NCBI RefSeq assembly: GCF_029784155.1
Contig: NC_073691.1
Location: 62,922,822 to 62,986,821 of the forward strand
Origin: Uranotaenia lowii
Taxonomy: Eukaryota; Arthropoda; Insecta; Diptera; Culicidae
DNA: 64,000 nucleotides
Reading direction: 5' to 3'
Position numbers and translations under genes: made by a program. The notes beneath the pieces were generated by a model, which was not told the origin of the DNA, searched no databases, and saw only the letters and a program-made list of their open reading frames with translations. Of this stretch, positions 53,395-63,515 are shown piece after piece. Each line of letters begins with the position of its first letter. Within the stretch, counting starts at the first letter, position 1.

Positions 53395-53560
53395 GTACTT
53401 TTCACATTCCGCCGGGAAAATTCGTTGATGTACTTCACGTGGTCCTTCCGAATGGTGATACGAATCAGATACGCCTGGGGATCGATCACTTGGGCGCTGG
53501 ATAGCAGCCACTTGCATGGAATTAGGGAATTCGCATATCACTAAAGAACAGCACCACCTC
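53395..53560 (-). pseudogene. CYFIP: CYFIP/Sra-1-like relic, internal piece
   Basis: In one minus frame, DPQAYLIRITIRKDHVKYIN (continuing EFSR) resembles the family text 'SPQYNICEQMVxIRxDHIRFISELAR'. It lies downstream (minus strand) of the two N-terminal CYFIP pieces, in the right order. Frames around it have stops. Confidence 0.5.
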
Positions 53561-53654
53561 CAGATAAGCTGATGATTTTCTCGTTGGTTCATTCTGATTG
53601 CCCACGAACATTAATTTGAGGAATTGGGCTATTCGCTAGTAGGTACTGTTATCG

Positions 53655-53866
53655 TTCTTAAACGCGATTCGTAAATTTACCGGGAGTCAGAATTTCAACT
53701 TCCCCGGAAAAGGCTTCGACTGCCTTCCGCTGGGAGTACAAAATAAGTTTGTTTACCTTTTCACCCGTTTAGGTTGGTCGTTGGATTTTGACAGCGTTTT
53801 GCTCGGGAGCAGCACCGCCAGGTGCATACATAAAGGCATCTTTTTTTCCTTCGTCCAAAGTTGATT
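53655..53866 (-). pseudogene. CYFIP: CYFIP/Sra-1-like relic, second exon
   Basis: After acceptor ATTACTTCCAG the frame reads STLDEGKKDAFMYAPGGAAP, an in-frame stop, then KVNKLILYSQRKAVEAFSGE and VEIL, then PGKFTNR. This follows the family pattern 'MLDEGxxYAVMLY...[26 protein letters not shown]...LGKFINMF', with an internal deletion. CYFIP is a subunit of the WAVE actin-regulatory complex; this copy cannot make it. Confidence 0.72.
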
Positions 53867-53926
53867 CTGGAAGTAATAAATTTTTGTTTAGCAAACTTTG
53901 AGAACTGAGATTTAAAAAAATCTTAC

Positions 53927-54113
53927 CAAATTAAAGTTCGTCGTTCTTGATGAATTTACAATTCCGGTTACGAACTCTGCGATCCTCGAAATTGTAGTTT
54001 CGAAACTGGTCTGAAACAGAACGGAACAAGGCTCCGCTTCGATGGAAGCTTGTCGAGTCGGCAACGGCAACTCGTCCAGCACGACTACATTGGACAGCGC
54101 ATCGGCCAAGGTG
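53927..54113 (-). pseudogene. CYFIP: CYFIP/Sra-1-like relic, first coding exon
   Basis: TLADALSNVVVLDELPLP, then IEAEPCSVLFQTSFET and (after a frameshift) NFEDR and AEFVTGIV, match the N-terminus of CYFIP1/2 ('DALSNVDVLDELPLPDQQPxIE...YQxxFxTNFEDRxAFVTGIxKYIEEA'). It ends at donor TTTG|GTAAGA. The start codon is lost where LINE copy 3 inserted at 54114-54121. Retained introns show a genomic, not retroposed, origin. Confidence 0.82.
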
Positions 54114-54120
54114 GATGATG

Positions 54121-57100
54121 TTTTTTTTTTTTTTTATAAATCGTTTATTTGAAACGGCTCATACCGAAGGTTTTAAGGAGCCAAAGTCTGTTTTTTTTTT
54201 TGTATTTACAATTCATTGTTAAGAACTAGAATAGATATAGGGAAAATAGTAAAGGATTGTTTAAAGACAGAGGTTGATAGCTTTCAAGAAGAGGTAGATT
54301 TCGAACATGTAATCAAGGTCTATCGCAGCTAATACATCTCTTACTGGGGTGTAGGGTGGTTTCCCTCGGGCCCGAAGGGAGTCCAATAAATCCGCTCTGG
54401 CGGCTAGATGGACCTCACATGACCAAACGATATGCTCGATGTCGTGGTAACCTTGGCCACAGCCACACAAATTGCTGCCAGCAATATTTAAACGATAGAG
54501 TACCGCATCCATGGAATAATGATTGGACATGAGACGGGAGAATATACGAATAAAATCCCGACTCAGGTCCAACCTATTAAACCAGGGTTTGAGGCTTACC
54601 TTTGGAATAATCGAGTGGAGCCAGCGGCCCTTCTCATCTTCGTACCATTTGCGCTGCCAGTTGACGAGAGCGTTTCGACGAATCAAAAAATAGAACTCAT
54701 TGAAGGCAATTTGACGCTGATAAATATCGCCTTCAGTTGCACCCACCTTCGCTAGTGAGTCTGCCTTCTCATTGCCCACTATCGAGCAATGTGAAGGAAC
54801 CCAGACGAAGGTGATGCTAAAGCAGCGTCTTGATAAAGCACTCAACGTTATCCGTATCTTCTCAAGGAAGTACGGCGAGTGCTTTCCGGGCTTTATTGAA
54901 CGAATAGCCTCAACTGAGCTGAGACTGTCCGTTACAATGAAATAGTGTTCAACGGTTCGCGTGGCTATGTTATCCAGTGACCAATGAATGGCTGCTAATT
55001 CAGCGATATACACGGAGCATGGAGATTGCAGACTATAAGATGCACAGGATATTTGATTGTACACTCCAAACCCGGTACACTCGTTTATAAGAGATCCATC
55101 AGTAAAGTACATTTTTTCAGCATTGACGTGTCCATACTTTGCATAAAAAATCCTTGGAACAACGAAGGGACGGTGTTGTTCAGGGATCCCGCGGATTTCC
55201 TGCTGCATGGACAAATCAAACTGGACAGAGGAAATGTCGTAATCAGGGAGAAAAACACGGATGGAAGAATACGATGAAGGATTAACCTGCATAGACATGA
55301 ATTCATGATATACAGCCCTATATCTTGTTTGAAAATTTTGCTCAAGGAGCTTCTCGAAATTTGCAATCACCAATGGGTTCATGACCTCACACCTGATGAG
55401 GAACCGGAGAGATAGTGAATAAAATCGATCTTTCAGTGGAAGTATACCTGCCAAAACTTCGAGACTCATGGTATGCGTTGAGGGCATACAACCCAATGCT
55501 ATTCGTAGACATCGATATTGAATACGCTCGAGTTTGATGAGGTGCGTTTTAGCAGTTGATTGGAAACAGAAACTGCCATATTCCATCACTGAGAGAATCG
55601 TTGTACGGTACAGTTTTATAAGATCTTCAGGATGGGCTCCCCACCAGGTGCCAGTGATTGATCGGAGAAAATTGATTCTTTGTTGGCATTTTCCTTTCAG
55701 ATACTCAATATGGGCTCTCCAGGTACACTTGGAATCAAACCAAACCCCAAGATACTTAAAACACCTCGATTGAGTGATCGTTCTGCCTAGGAGATGAAGC
55801 TTAGGTTGAGCAGGTCTACGCTTCTTAGAGAAAACAACCATCTCCGTTTTCTGTGGAGAAAACTCAATCCCAAGTCCCAAAGCCCAGGTTGACAATCTGT
55901 CTAAAGTATCTTGTAAAGGTCTGTGCAGATGAGACTCAGTAGATCCTGTGACAGACACCACGCCATCATCTGCAAGTTGTCTTAGAGTGCAGCCTTCAGA
56001 GAGACAACTGTCGATGTCGCTCACGTAAAAGTTGTACAAAAGTGGACTCAAACATGAACCCTGTGGGAGGCCCATGTAAGAGGTTCTTCTAATTGCAATA
56101 TCTCCGTGAGCAAAGTTCAGATGTTTCTCACAAAGCAAGCTGTATAAGATGTTGTTCAATAGTGGAGGCAGACCTCGGGAGTGCAATTTGTCTGACAAAA
56201 CCTCTATTGAGACAGCATCAAAAGCTCCCTTTATGTCTAGAAACACTGAAGCCATTTGCTCACGTTTCGCATACGCCATTTGTATCTCTGAAGACAGCAA
56301 AGCAAGACAATCGTTTGTCCCTTTACCCCTTCGAAACCCAAATTGAGTATCTGAAAGGAGGCCATTTGTTTCCATCCACTTATCCAATCGGAACAAAATC
56401 ATTTTCTCCATCAATTTGCGTATACAAGACAACATCGCTATTGGACGGTACGAATTGGGATCAGAAGCTGGTTTTCCGGGCTTTTGGATAGCAATGACTC
56501 TTACTTGTCTCCAATCTTGGGGAACAATGTTGTGCTCCAAGAATTGATTAAATAAATTTAACAAGCGAAATTTGGCGGCATCCGGAAGGTTTTTCAACAA
56601 GTTAAATTTTATTTTATCAATTCCCGGAGCTGAATTGTTGCAAGATAGGAGAGCAAGTGAGAATTCGACCATTGAAAAGCTGGAATCTAGATCACACCTA
56701 TCTGGAGGCACATTCCGGATTATTTTTTGCACAGGTGTAGAATCTGGACAGACTTTCCGTGCGAAGTTAAATATCCATCTATGTGAATATTCTTCACTTT
56801 CATTTGTAGATGATCGGTTACGCATGCTTCGTGCCACTCTCCACAAGGTACTCAAGGATGTTTCCCGTGATAAACCACCCACAAAATTCCTCCAATACGC
56901 CTTTTTCTTCCCCTTGATCAAGTTTTTGAACTGCTTTTCAAGGGAAACATATGTTTCAAAAAGGACGAGAGTTCCATGTTTTCGAAAATCTTTGAATGCT
57001 TTCGATTTGTCTTTATAAAGCTTGGAACACTGCTGGTCCCACCAAGGATTAGGGGGCCTTCTAGGAACAGATGAATCTGGGATGGGTTTCGTTTGAGCAC

Positions 57101-57640
57101 AAAGTGCACTTTCATATATCAAACGTGAAAGAAAGTGGTACTCCTCCAACGGAGATAGAACATGCATAGAATCGATGGCTGTTATTATTTCGTCCGAGTA
57201 CTTTTTCCAGTCGATGTGTCTTGTAAGGTCATATGTCATATTTATTGTGTTTGAAGAGCTGACCCCATTAGTGATTGTAATTTCGATAGGCAAGTGATCA
57301 CTACCATTAGGATCATGGACCACCTTCCACTGGCAATCAAATGATAGGGAATTTGAGCAGAGTGAGAGGTCAATTGCGCTTTGTCTTGCAGGAGGTTTAG
57401 GTACCCGTGTTTTTTCACCCGTGTTCAAAATTGTTAAATTGAAACTGTCACAAATGTCATAGATAAGAGTTGAACGACTATCGTCAATTTGTTCTCCCCA
57501 GACAGTTCCATGCGAATTGAAGTCCCCCAGGATCAACCTTGGCTCGGGGAGCACTGAGCACAGGTCCTCCAGGTGACTTCGATCCACTGCAACTCTATGA
57601 GGCCAGTACAAACTGACAACACATAAGTCCTTACCTCTTA
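54121..57640 (-). mobile_element. I-clade LINE copy 3, 3' portion
   Basis: Poly-A tail (T-run on + at 54121) followed by a 3' UTR and ORF2 of the same family as copy 1 (high identity). The match stops at ...CCTCTTA (57640) and resumes at TTATAGTTG (63209), so the LINE is a single copy interrupted by the 5.57-kb element. It extends past the window end. Confidence 0.92.
54261..57640 (-). CDS. I-clade LINE copy 3, ORF2 main part (EN-RT-RNase H)
   Basis: An open frame of 1116 codons in this segment, uninterrupted. It contains GDFNSHGTVWG and DHLPIEI (endonuclease), VFLDIKGAFDAV, GLPQGSCLSPLLY and RQLADDGVVSVTG (RT with LADD), YFTDGSLINECTGFG, VTDSLSSVEAI and VWVPSHCSIVGNEKADSLAK (RNase H), and the C-terminal LCGCGQGYHDIEHIVWSC finger. 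It provides the reference for reading the breaks in copy 1. The first ~100 codons are displaced to 63209-63515 by the inserted element, so this copy is disabled only by that insertion as far as visible. Confidence 0.92.
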
Positions 57641-57843
57641 GAGCAAGTTCACTGGTTGAGATGGAGTTGGAAATTTCGATGGTTTACATCACATCACAAC
57701 ACATTTGCCGTCCACCGGTGTTGGGAAAATCTGATATTCGAACAGTTTCGAGCTGCAAAATTTATATCGTATAACACTTTTTGGCTGAGGGTGATAGAAA
57801 AACATGGTATTTTGCAACACCGAACCGGAGTGATACAGCCGGC

Positions 57844-57864
57844 GTAGCAATACAGTATTGCTAC
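57844..57864. repeat. Perfect palindrome GTAGCAATAC-A-GTATTGCTAC
   Basis: Ten-base arms around one base, near the left end of the TTA element. It could be a transposase or accessory-protein binding site or a transcript hairpin. Confidence 0.7.
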
Positions 57865-57984
57865 GCGAATATGACATTTGCCGTCAGTTTTGTCAAGTTT
57901 CCGTGCAGAATAGTCGGGTTAGAAAGTGTTTAACCGCAGTGATCCCACGTGGTTTGCCGTTTGCCGTTTGGCTCCGGTGTTGTT

Positions 57985-58065
57985 TTGCAAGACAGTCGTC
58001 CGGCATTATTGCATTTGCAGCATGTCCTGCCCAGCGTATCCGTCCAGCCTTCACCACCATTTTTA
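57985..58065 (-). pseudogene. Short RTE LINE fragment inside the TTA element
   Basis: TTTTGCAAGACAGTCGTCCGGCATT... to ...GCGTATCCGTCCAGCCTTCACCAC matches the RTE C-terminal coding text at about 13068-13145 with a few differences. It is a passenger fragment within the DNA element. Confidence 0.75.
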
Positions 58066-58272
58066 CTCTGTATGGACCGTTTTGGCTTTGTTTGGTCGAT
58101 TCCTTTCAGAAGGGATCATTCGAAAATCTCAAAGCAATTTTCATCCTTCCTGGTCCTAAAGAATACTTATGCTTAATTTCAGCTCCCAAGTTCTTAATAA
58201 GACGGCTGAGATAACATTGAACAAACAAACACACGAACAATCAAAGCAACAAACAAAATCATAAAATAAAAG

Positions 58273-58387
58273 ATGAGTATCCAGGATTACTATGGTGGAG
58301 CGTCGGAAGAGCTGGACATCGGACAATTCGCATACTGCGAGCTAACGCCGATGGATGAGGGCGAACAATCCGACAGCGTTGCAAGTG
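58273..58387 (+). CDS. Two-Myb-like transposon protein, exon 1
   Basis: ATG 58273 opens MSIQDYYGGASEELDIGQF and an acidic stretch, ending AGTG|GTAATC in phase 1. The four exons add to 1098 nt (365 aa) with every junction in frame, which is strong evidence for a functional reading frame. The next exon starts 61 bases on. Confidence 0.75.
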
Positions 58388-58448
58388 GTAATCTTTCAAC
58401 AAAACAAAACTTAGTTTTATGTTGAAGTAACGTTATGATTGATTTTAG

Positions 58449-58647
58449 ATCCTTCGCAAGACATTTGGCAACCAGGAGAAGTATCTCTGTTAAAACAGTT
58501 GTTCGAATTTTTCAAAGATAAAGGGCCAAAAGCATATCGAAATATAACTGCTGAACTGAAAAAACATAAGTTTTATTTCAACCCTTCTCAGGTTGAACAA
58601 AAACTGCGTCAACTAGGCCTTCATATCAGTTCTGTTGAGACTAGCCA
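58449..58647 (+). CDS. Two-Myb-like transposon protein, exon 2 (first Myb/SANT-like region)
   Basis: Encodes DPSQDIWQPGEVSLLKQLFE, then KDKGPKAYRNITAELKK and QVEQKLRQLGLHI. A Trp, acidic-Glu, three-helix 'W..E...L...F....K....I...L......QV..KLR.L' pattern resembles a Myb/SANT fold with a basic third helix. Ends phase 2 at CA|GTAGGT; the alternative downstream donor would include a stop. Intron 62 nt. Confidence 0.75.
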
Positions 58648-58709
58648 GTAGGTATTTTTAGTTCTGTTTTGTGTCATAAGCATTATTAATTTTAATTAAT
58701 TTTTTTTAG

Positions 58710-59116
58710 CGTCGGTATAAGAGGTCGTAATTTTAGCGAGGTGGAAGACACCCAAATATGCCGTTCGTGGAAAACAATTACGAACGACGCAACCGTAGGG
58801 ACGGATCAAGCCAGGACGAAATTTTGGGAAAAAATTCAATTACATGCAGCTCGGCATCAACCGTCGTTGGCCACAAGACCACCAGATGCTTTACGGCAAC
58901 GTTTCAACCATCTGAAAAAACTAGTACAAAAGTACCTTGATTGTGAGGTATTTGCTTTCAGGCACCAAGGTAGTGGGACCTCATATGAAGACGTGTTATC
59001 AATCGCGTCTAAGAATTTCATGGTCCAAAACAACCTCAAGGAGTTTAGATTGCAAGGCTGCATAGAGGTTTTACGTAACGAACCAAAATTTAACACGAAC
59101 GTTACAAAAAGTGTTG
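58710..59116 (+). CDS. Two-Myb-like transposon protein, exon 3 (second Myb/SANT-like region)
   Basis: Begins HVGIRGRNFSEVEDTQICRS. The block WKTITNDATVGTDQ, FWEKIQLHAA, RPPDALRQRFNHLKKLVQKY is the classic 'ED..ic.SW..is.D...GtdQ....FW.rI.........rs...L..Rw..i...v.Kf' pattern of Myb/SANT-like proteins found with PIF/Harbinger-type elements and their domesticated relatives. SGTSYEDVLSIASKNFMVQN follows. Ends GTTG|GTATGT in phase 1. Presumed nuclear DNA-binding role that helps a transposase recognise its TIRs (inference). Confidence 0.8.
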
Positions 59117-59584
59117 GTATGTGTTTTCTCAAAAAGTTTAAACATTCCGAAGGTTGCTTGGGCGAACTTGTTAAAGGACACTTAGTAAAATGTTCTGGCC
59201 GAACTGATTTCAAATTGAATTGACATAAGGTCAAATGTTAATTCGAATGATTGTTCGTCAACAACGCACCTGACCTTGATCTCACTTTGAACCGTGAGAA
59301 AACATTCCTTTGAGAAAGTAATAGGTACTCATTTATGACCTCGCCTATAGATAACTCGATTCTAATCTCTACGACTCAAAGTTCGACTTTTGCTTGTCGG
59401 TGATCGTGCTTATCCTGAACTAACGCTTTCCAGGGATTTTCGGTCTCATGACTTATTTGGTCAACTTTCCTTTTCGACTTCTTGTGCTTTTCGGCCTAAC
59501 ATCTTTCATCGTCCTCATTCTACCTAGCAACGTTCAGCCGTACCCTCGAAACGCTAAATTTAATATTTATCGATTATATTACAG

Positions 59585-59961
59585 ACTCTAGCCTGCAATC
59601 AATACCGGACTTCGTCGAGTCTCCAACAACATCAGAGATGGATTATAGCGAACCAGCTACTCCAAGGAGCTCCGAAAACAGGCCCTTGGGCCAAAAAGCC
59701 AGCAAATTTTCAATAAACAATAGCCGAAAAGATGTAATGGAGAAACTTGTTGATAGTATCAACAAGAAAAACGATGTGCTAGCTCGCAATGCTAAGGCTC
59801 TGGAAGAGGCAACATCCGTCAAAATAATGGCAACCCCTATTGAAAACCTTGACGAAGTTGCAAAGGAGTACTTCATTTTAAAAAAAAAACTAATTCTAAA
59901 AGATCTTCAAAAAGAAACACAAGCCTTTGAATCACTCATAAGTGAAAGTGATTCCGACTAG
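59585..59961 (+). CDS. Two-Myb-like transposon protein, exon 4
   Basis: After a 468-nt intron (acceptor ATTACAG). Contains a Ser/Pro linker, the family-typical SENRPLGQKASKF block, and a long charged helix (DVMEKLVDSINKKNDVLARN) likely to form a coiled coil, ending SESDSD then TAG at 59959-59961. The intact frame over an exon this long in a decayed neighbourhood indicates recent or continuing constraint, or a young insertion. Confidence 0.75.
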
Positions 59962-60190
59962 AAGTTAAGTATTTTGTTCTGTTTTGAATACAATTTTGTT
60001 ATTTATGAATTTTAATTAAAACAATCTTTCGTTGAAAAAATGAAGAAATGAAAATTCATCAAGGTTCTTTTATTTTTTATTTCTGTAATTCAATGAAAAA
60101 ATTATAAAAAAAATTCAAATGATTAATAAATTGAGAAATATCTACACTTAACCTAAGGTAATCCTTTTATGTCAGAGATCTATTAATTCA
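59962..60190 (+). other. 3' UTR of the Myb-like gene
   Basis: AT-rich, with AATAAATTGAGAAA near 60123 as a possible polyA signal. Confidence 0.45.
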
Positions 60191-60195
60191 ACTGA

Positions 60196-62080
60196 TTACT
60201 GGGAGACACGTGGCGCTAGAGAGCCTGGTAAGTGCAGCAGATGCCGGACAGGATGTCCGGATATGAGAGATGAGACTTGTTCGTGAACCGGCAGACAATT
60301 GGTTGTTTCACGGGCGTGCCATCCATTTGTTACTTTTAGCATCGAAAACTTTTCCGGAAGTAACATCATCCGCAACTTATTATCACCTTCACAAATGATA
60401 AAAAAAAATTTGATTGATGCCATTAGTAGTTCCAACAAAATCTGAAGTTATCATCTACTCGTACCCGGTACTTCTTCTGCAGATAGTCTGGAGGAATATA
60501 GATTTTAAACTCTTGTGGTTCAGCGGAAAAACTTTTTCTGGGTTCGTCTGGCCCATATGTTTGCACCGTTTTGAATGGAATTCCTGTTGGTTAGGCATTC
60601 AATCACATCGCATCGTTAGAAAAATCCCAAGTTCGAAATTTCTTGCCTTCGCTGTTTGGTTGGCATTGAGCAGAGTTCGTTACAGAGTTGCATTTGCTGG
60701 AATTGTTTTGTCCATCCATAGTACCTAAACGACTTTCGTGACCAACGATTCAATCGATAGCATTTTGCCTTCCACATAGCCCAACTGGCTGAAACAATCC
60801 GATTGCGACGTTGAATGCAACGTTTCCGGTCCGTTGTTGGCTTACTCGAGCCTTCCACTGCATTGCAATCTTCTTCCCTTAAAGGCTCCTATCGGCCCTT
60901 CTGATCCTGGCCTATATGCAGTATCATGACCTCCAGATAGTCCACCTTGCGATCATATATTTAATTTCCCCCACCAAGGCTCTCCTAACGATTGAGCCAT
61001 ATCTGTGGATAAAAATTCATGCAACGGTCGATTTTTACGGACACCTGTTAAAAAGAAAGGATTATATTTTTGCTGAACAATTCATCCAACACACTCACCT
61101 TTATGAACATCAACACGATTTTTTTCCTTTCTCAAGTCTTGATTTTCCCGACCATCTCCCTTCCGTGCTTATTTACCAAATCCAGCAAACAGTTTTTCTT
61201 CCGGAACGTTTTGGACTGGAGACTTATGCAACCGTTTTTCGGCCACTCTTGCTGGCGGTCACCGGGCCATCATCATCTCCATTACATTCTGCTGCTGCTC
61301 GACTCCCTTCCTCCTTCAACCTGCAGTACCAAGGCAAACAAAATTTCTTTTCATGGCTTTTTCTAGCATTTTGAAACCCAGACCTTTGCTCCAACAAACA
61401 TCTTCCTTTGCCGGTTCTATGGGATTCTCCATACCGTCATTCTTAAAAATGGAAAATAAATTGAGATCAACCATTATATTAATCCTACTGTATCAATTAA
61501 CTTACCTTACATGATTTTGAAAATAGCCTCAGTAGATTTGTTCCTTTTTTCCTTGCGCTGATTACTGGTCAATCTTCTTGGCACAATCCAAAACCCCAAC
61601 ACGAACAACACATCGGGGTAGTTTTGTACATTCGACCCATTTATCAGGGACTTTCTTCTTGGGGACTGAGGCCATTATCGGGTGCAGCACATTTTATTGT
61701 GACATTGCATTTTGCAAGCCATATGCCTGTGACGAGACGGACGCAGACGCACTCGATGAAGGGTGGTAGTTTCCGCAGCAACATCAGCGCCTGACACGAT
61801 CGAAAACGATAGCTCTGCGACGTAAATAAACACAGTACAACAAAGAAACATCCGCTGAATAGGAATAAAATTAATGATAAAATTTTCTAATCAACTATCA
61901 ACGAAATCACTCAAATTAAAATCCTATTTTGAATAAATGAATACAAATTTCTTACCGTTAAAGTGCTGTGCCCTTGGCTGCATTAAGACTGTTACTCTTG
62001 AGGGCTTTGACTGGCCATATGTCCGGAATGTCCTCGTATCCCTCCGTGTTTTCCCTGGTCAGCTATTCCTATTTCCGTGC
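60196..62080 (-). pseudogene. Degenerate multi-exon coding-like sequence of unknown origin
   Basis: On the minus strand, protein-like pieces appear in shifting frames. GYEDIPDIWPVKALKSNSLN ends near a GTAAGA donor (about 61955). MASVPKKKVPDKWVECTKLP lies at about 61610-61670. MENPIEPAKEDVCWSKGLGF (continuing KMLEK) lies at about 61360-61430. GVRKNRPLHEFLSTDMAQSL lies at about 60980-61050. TGNVAFNVAIGLFQP lies at about 60780. EPQEFKIYIPPDYLQKKYR lies at about 60460-60530. Stops and frameshifts are frequent. I cannot name a parent gene; a G-patch-like 'GLGFKMLEK' and a phosphatase-like 'VPDKW' were considered and are not secure. It may be captured host exons. Confidence 0.4.
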
Positions 62081-62149
62081 TGGTTATTTTTGTGTTTGAT
62101 TACAAAGCGTGAATAATGTTCATCACGATGCTTGTCAATTTGATGCACT

Positions 62150-62536
62150 CCGGATAGTTCCTTTTTTCGACAAAGAAATATGCAGGATTGAGTTAGAGAG
62201 AAATCGGATGGAAGCAGCGGATATGTTCGGCACACGCTTCCGAACCCGGTTCAGACGTCTTGCGCTTTCAGCAAAATTTATTTTATCCGAGCTAGAAACG
62301 GTATATAAAAATGCAAACATCGTTGTTGAATGTTCGTAATAAAAAAAAACATCTTACCTGCTGTGAATCTGACGTGCTTCTCCGATATTGGAGGAACGCA
62401 TAACCGGTCAACTGCCTCCCTTATTGCCCTGTTCGTCGTAGTCATCATGTTCCGACAGGGAGAAGCAAATGGCGTTGTCAAAGTGTCACGCAATACCGCA
62501 TTGTTTTTGATGGCTCAGGGCGCGCGGCACGATTAA
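62150..62536 (+). pseudogene. Possible transposase remnant
   Basis: FGTRFRTRFRR and nearby Leu/Glu-rich text recall the 'FxxRFRLSK' opening of Harbinger-type transposases, then a frame reading to 62536 with no DDE motif. Very weak; listed because a transposase would be expected within the element. Confidence 0.2.
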
Positions 62537-63208
62537 CACTCAAGGTTTTAGTTTTTTTTAAAAATAAAACGTATACGGTTTAATTTGTTTTTTACTTGAT
62601 TATTAAATCGTCAATCAAATTTGTTTACAATTTCGAAAGAGCATCGGGGTCACGAACAGCGATGCCAGTCAACCGTGTTGCGGTTGCAATAAACATTTGA
62701 ATGGAAAAGCCGTAAAACCTTGTTATATTTTATATCTATATGAATAATTATGTTCTTTTGAATTTTATTGAATATAATCCCTCCAAAATTAGAAATAGAA
62801 ATTTTCAGCAAGATAATTGTTCAATGAATAATTAAATATATATGAAAACTTGTAAGTCCGAACTTGCTTTGATTGTAATTTTCAAAGAGATCATGATTCA
62901 TTTGATTAAAAATTTGAAATTATCATTAGAGGGGTTTTAATACACAAAGAAACTTATTATCTTTAAAACATTTTTTGCAAAACAAAATTTCTATCTTAAA
63001 CGGTCATTTCAAAAATTTTACAATTAGATCAAAATTGAAAAATAATAAACTTGGCACCGCTGGAAGTGTCAAAAGTGCACCTTTTTCTTATAACACTCCG
63101 GTGGACGACCAAAAATTTTTGATCTATTTTCCGCGTTAGAAAATTTCCCAACTGTGCTACAACTATCACAATTTCTATCACTTTCTTCCAACACCAGTGA
63201 ACTTGCTC

Positions 63209-63515
63209 TTATAGTTGTATGACAAGCAACAGCTTCAATTCCGCCCGATAAAGGAAGGTGAATTCTATAAAAAGAGTGGCACTTATTGATCCCCAAAAGT
63301 ACCCCTCCATAAGAATCGTCACGATCCAGGCGGATAATATTAAAATTGTGGAATGAGATGTTAGATTGAGAAGATAACCAAGTTTCGGACAATGCAAAAA
63401 TATCACAGTTCGTTTTATGAAGTAAATGGTTGACCACATCCAGTTTAGGAATGAGACTACGACAGTTCCACTGTATAACAGTGATATCTCCGACCTCTCG
63501 GCGTAAATTAGCCAT
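63209..63515 (-). CDS. I-clade LINE copy 3, ORF2 N-terminus
   Basis: Starts MANLRREVGD at 63515 (overlapping the ORF1 stop within ATGGCTAA, 63508-63515) and covers IQWNCRSLIPKLD, FALSETWLSSQ and DSYGGVLLGI. It then runs into the TTA element at 63208, where the frame continues for 46 foreign codons. The remainder of the ORF lies at 54261-57640. Confidence 0.9.

Larger units (their letters stand above)
57641..63208. mobile_element. 5.57-kb TTA-targeted (PIF/Harbinger-like) element
   Basis: Termini are GAGCAAGTTCACTGGT inverted, with degenerate subterminal similarity (both ends share CGTCCACCGG). Flanked by TTA (57638-57640, 63209-63211), and the homologous LINE copy 1 shows the uninterrupted CTCTTATAG. 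A 3-bp TTA duplication is the PIF/Harbinger signature. It carries an intact four-exon Myb/SANT-like gene, as such elements often do. A DDE transposase was not recognised; 60-62.5 kb instead holds degenerate coding-like pieces. Probably non-autonomous or with a decayed transposase. Confidence 0.82.
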
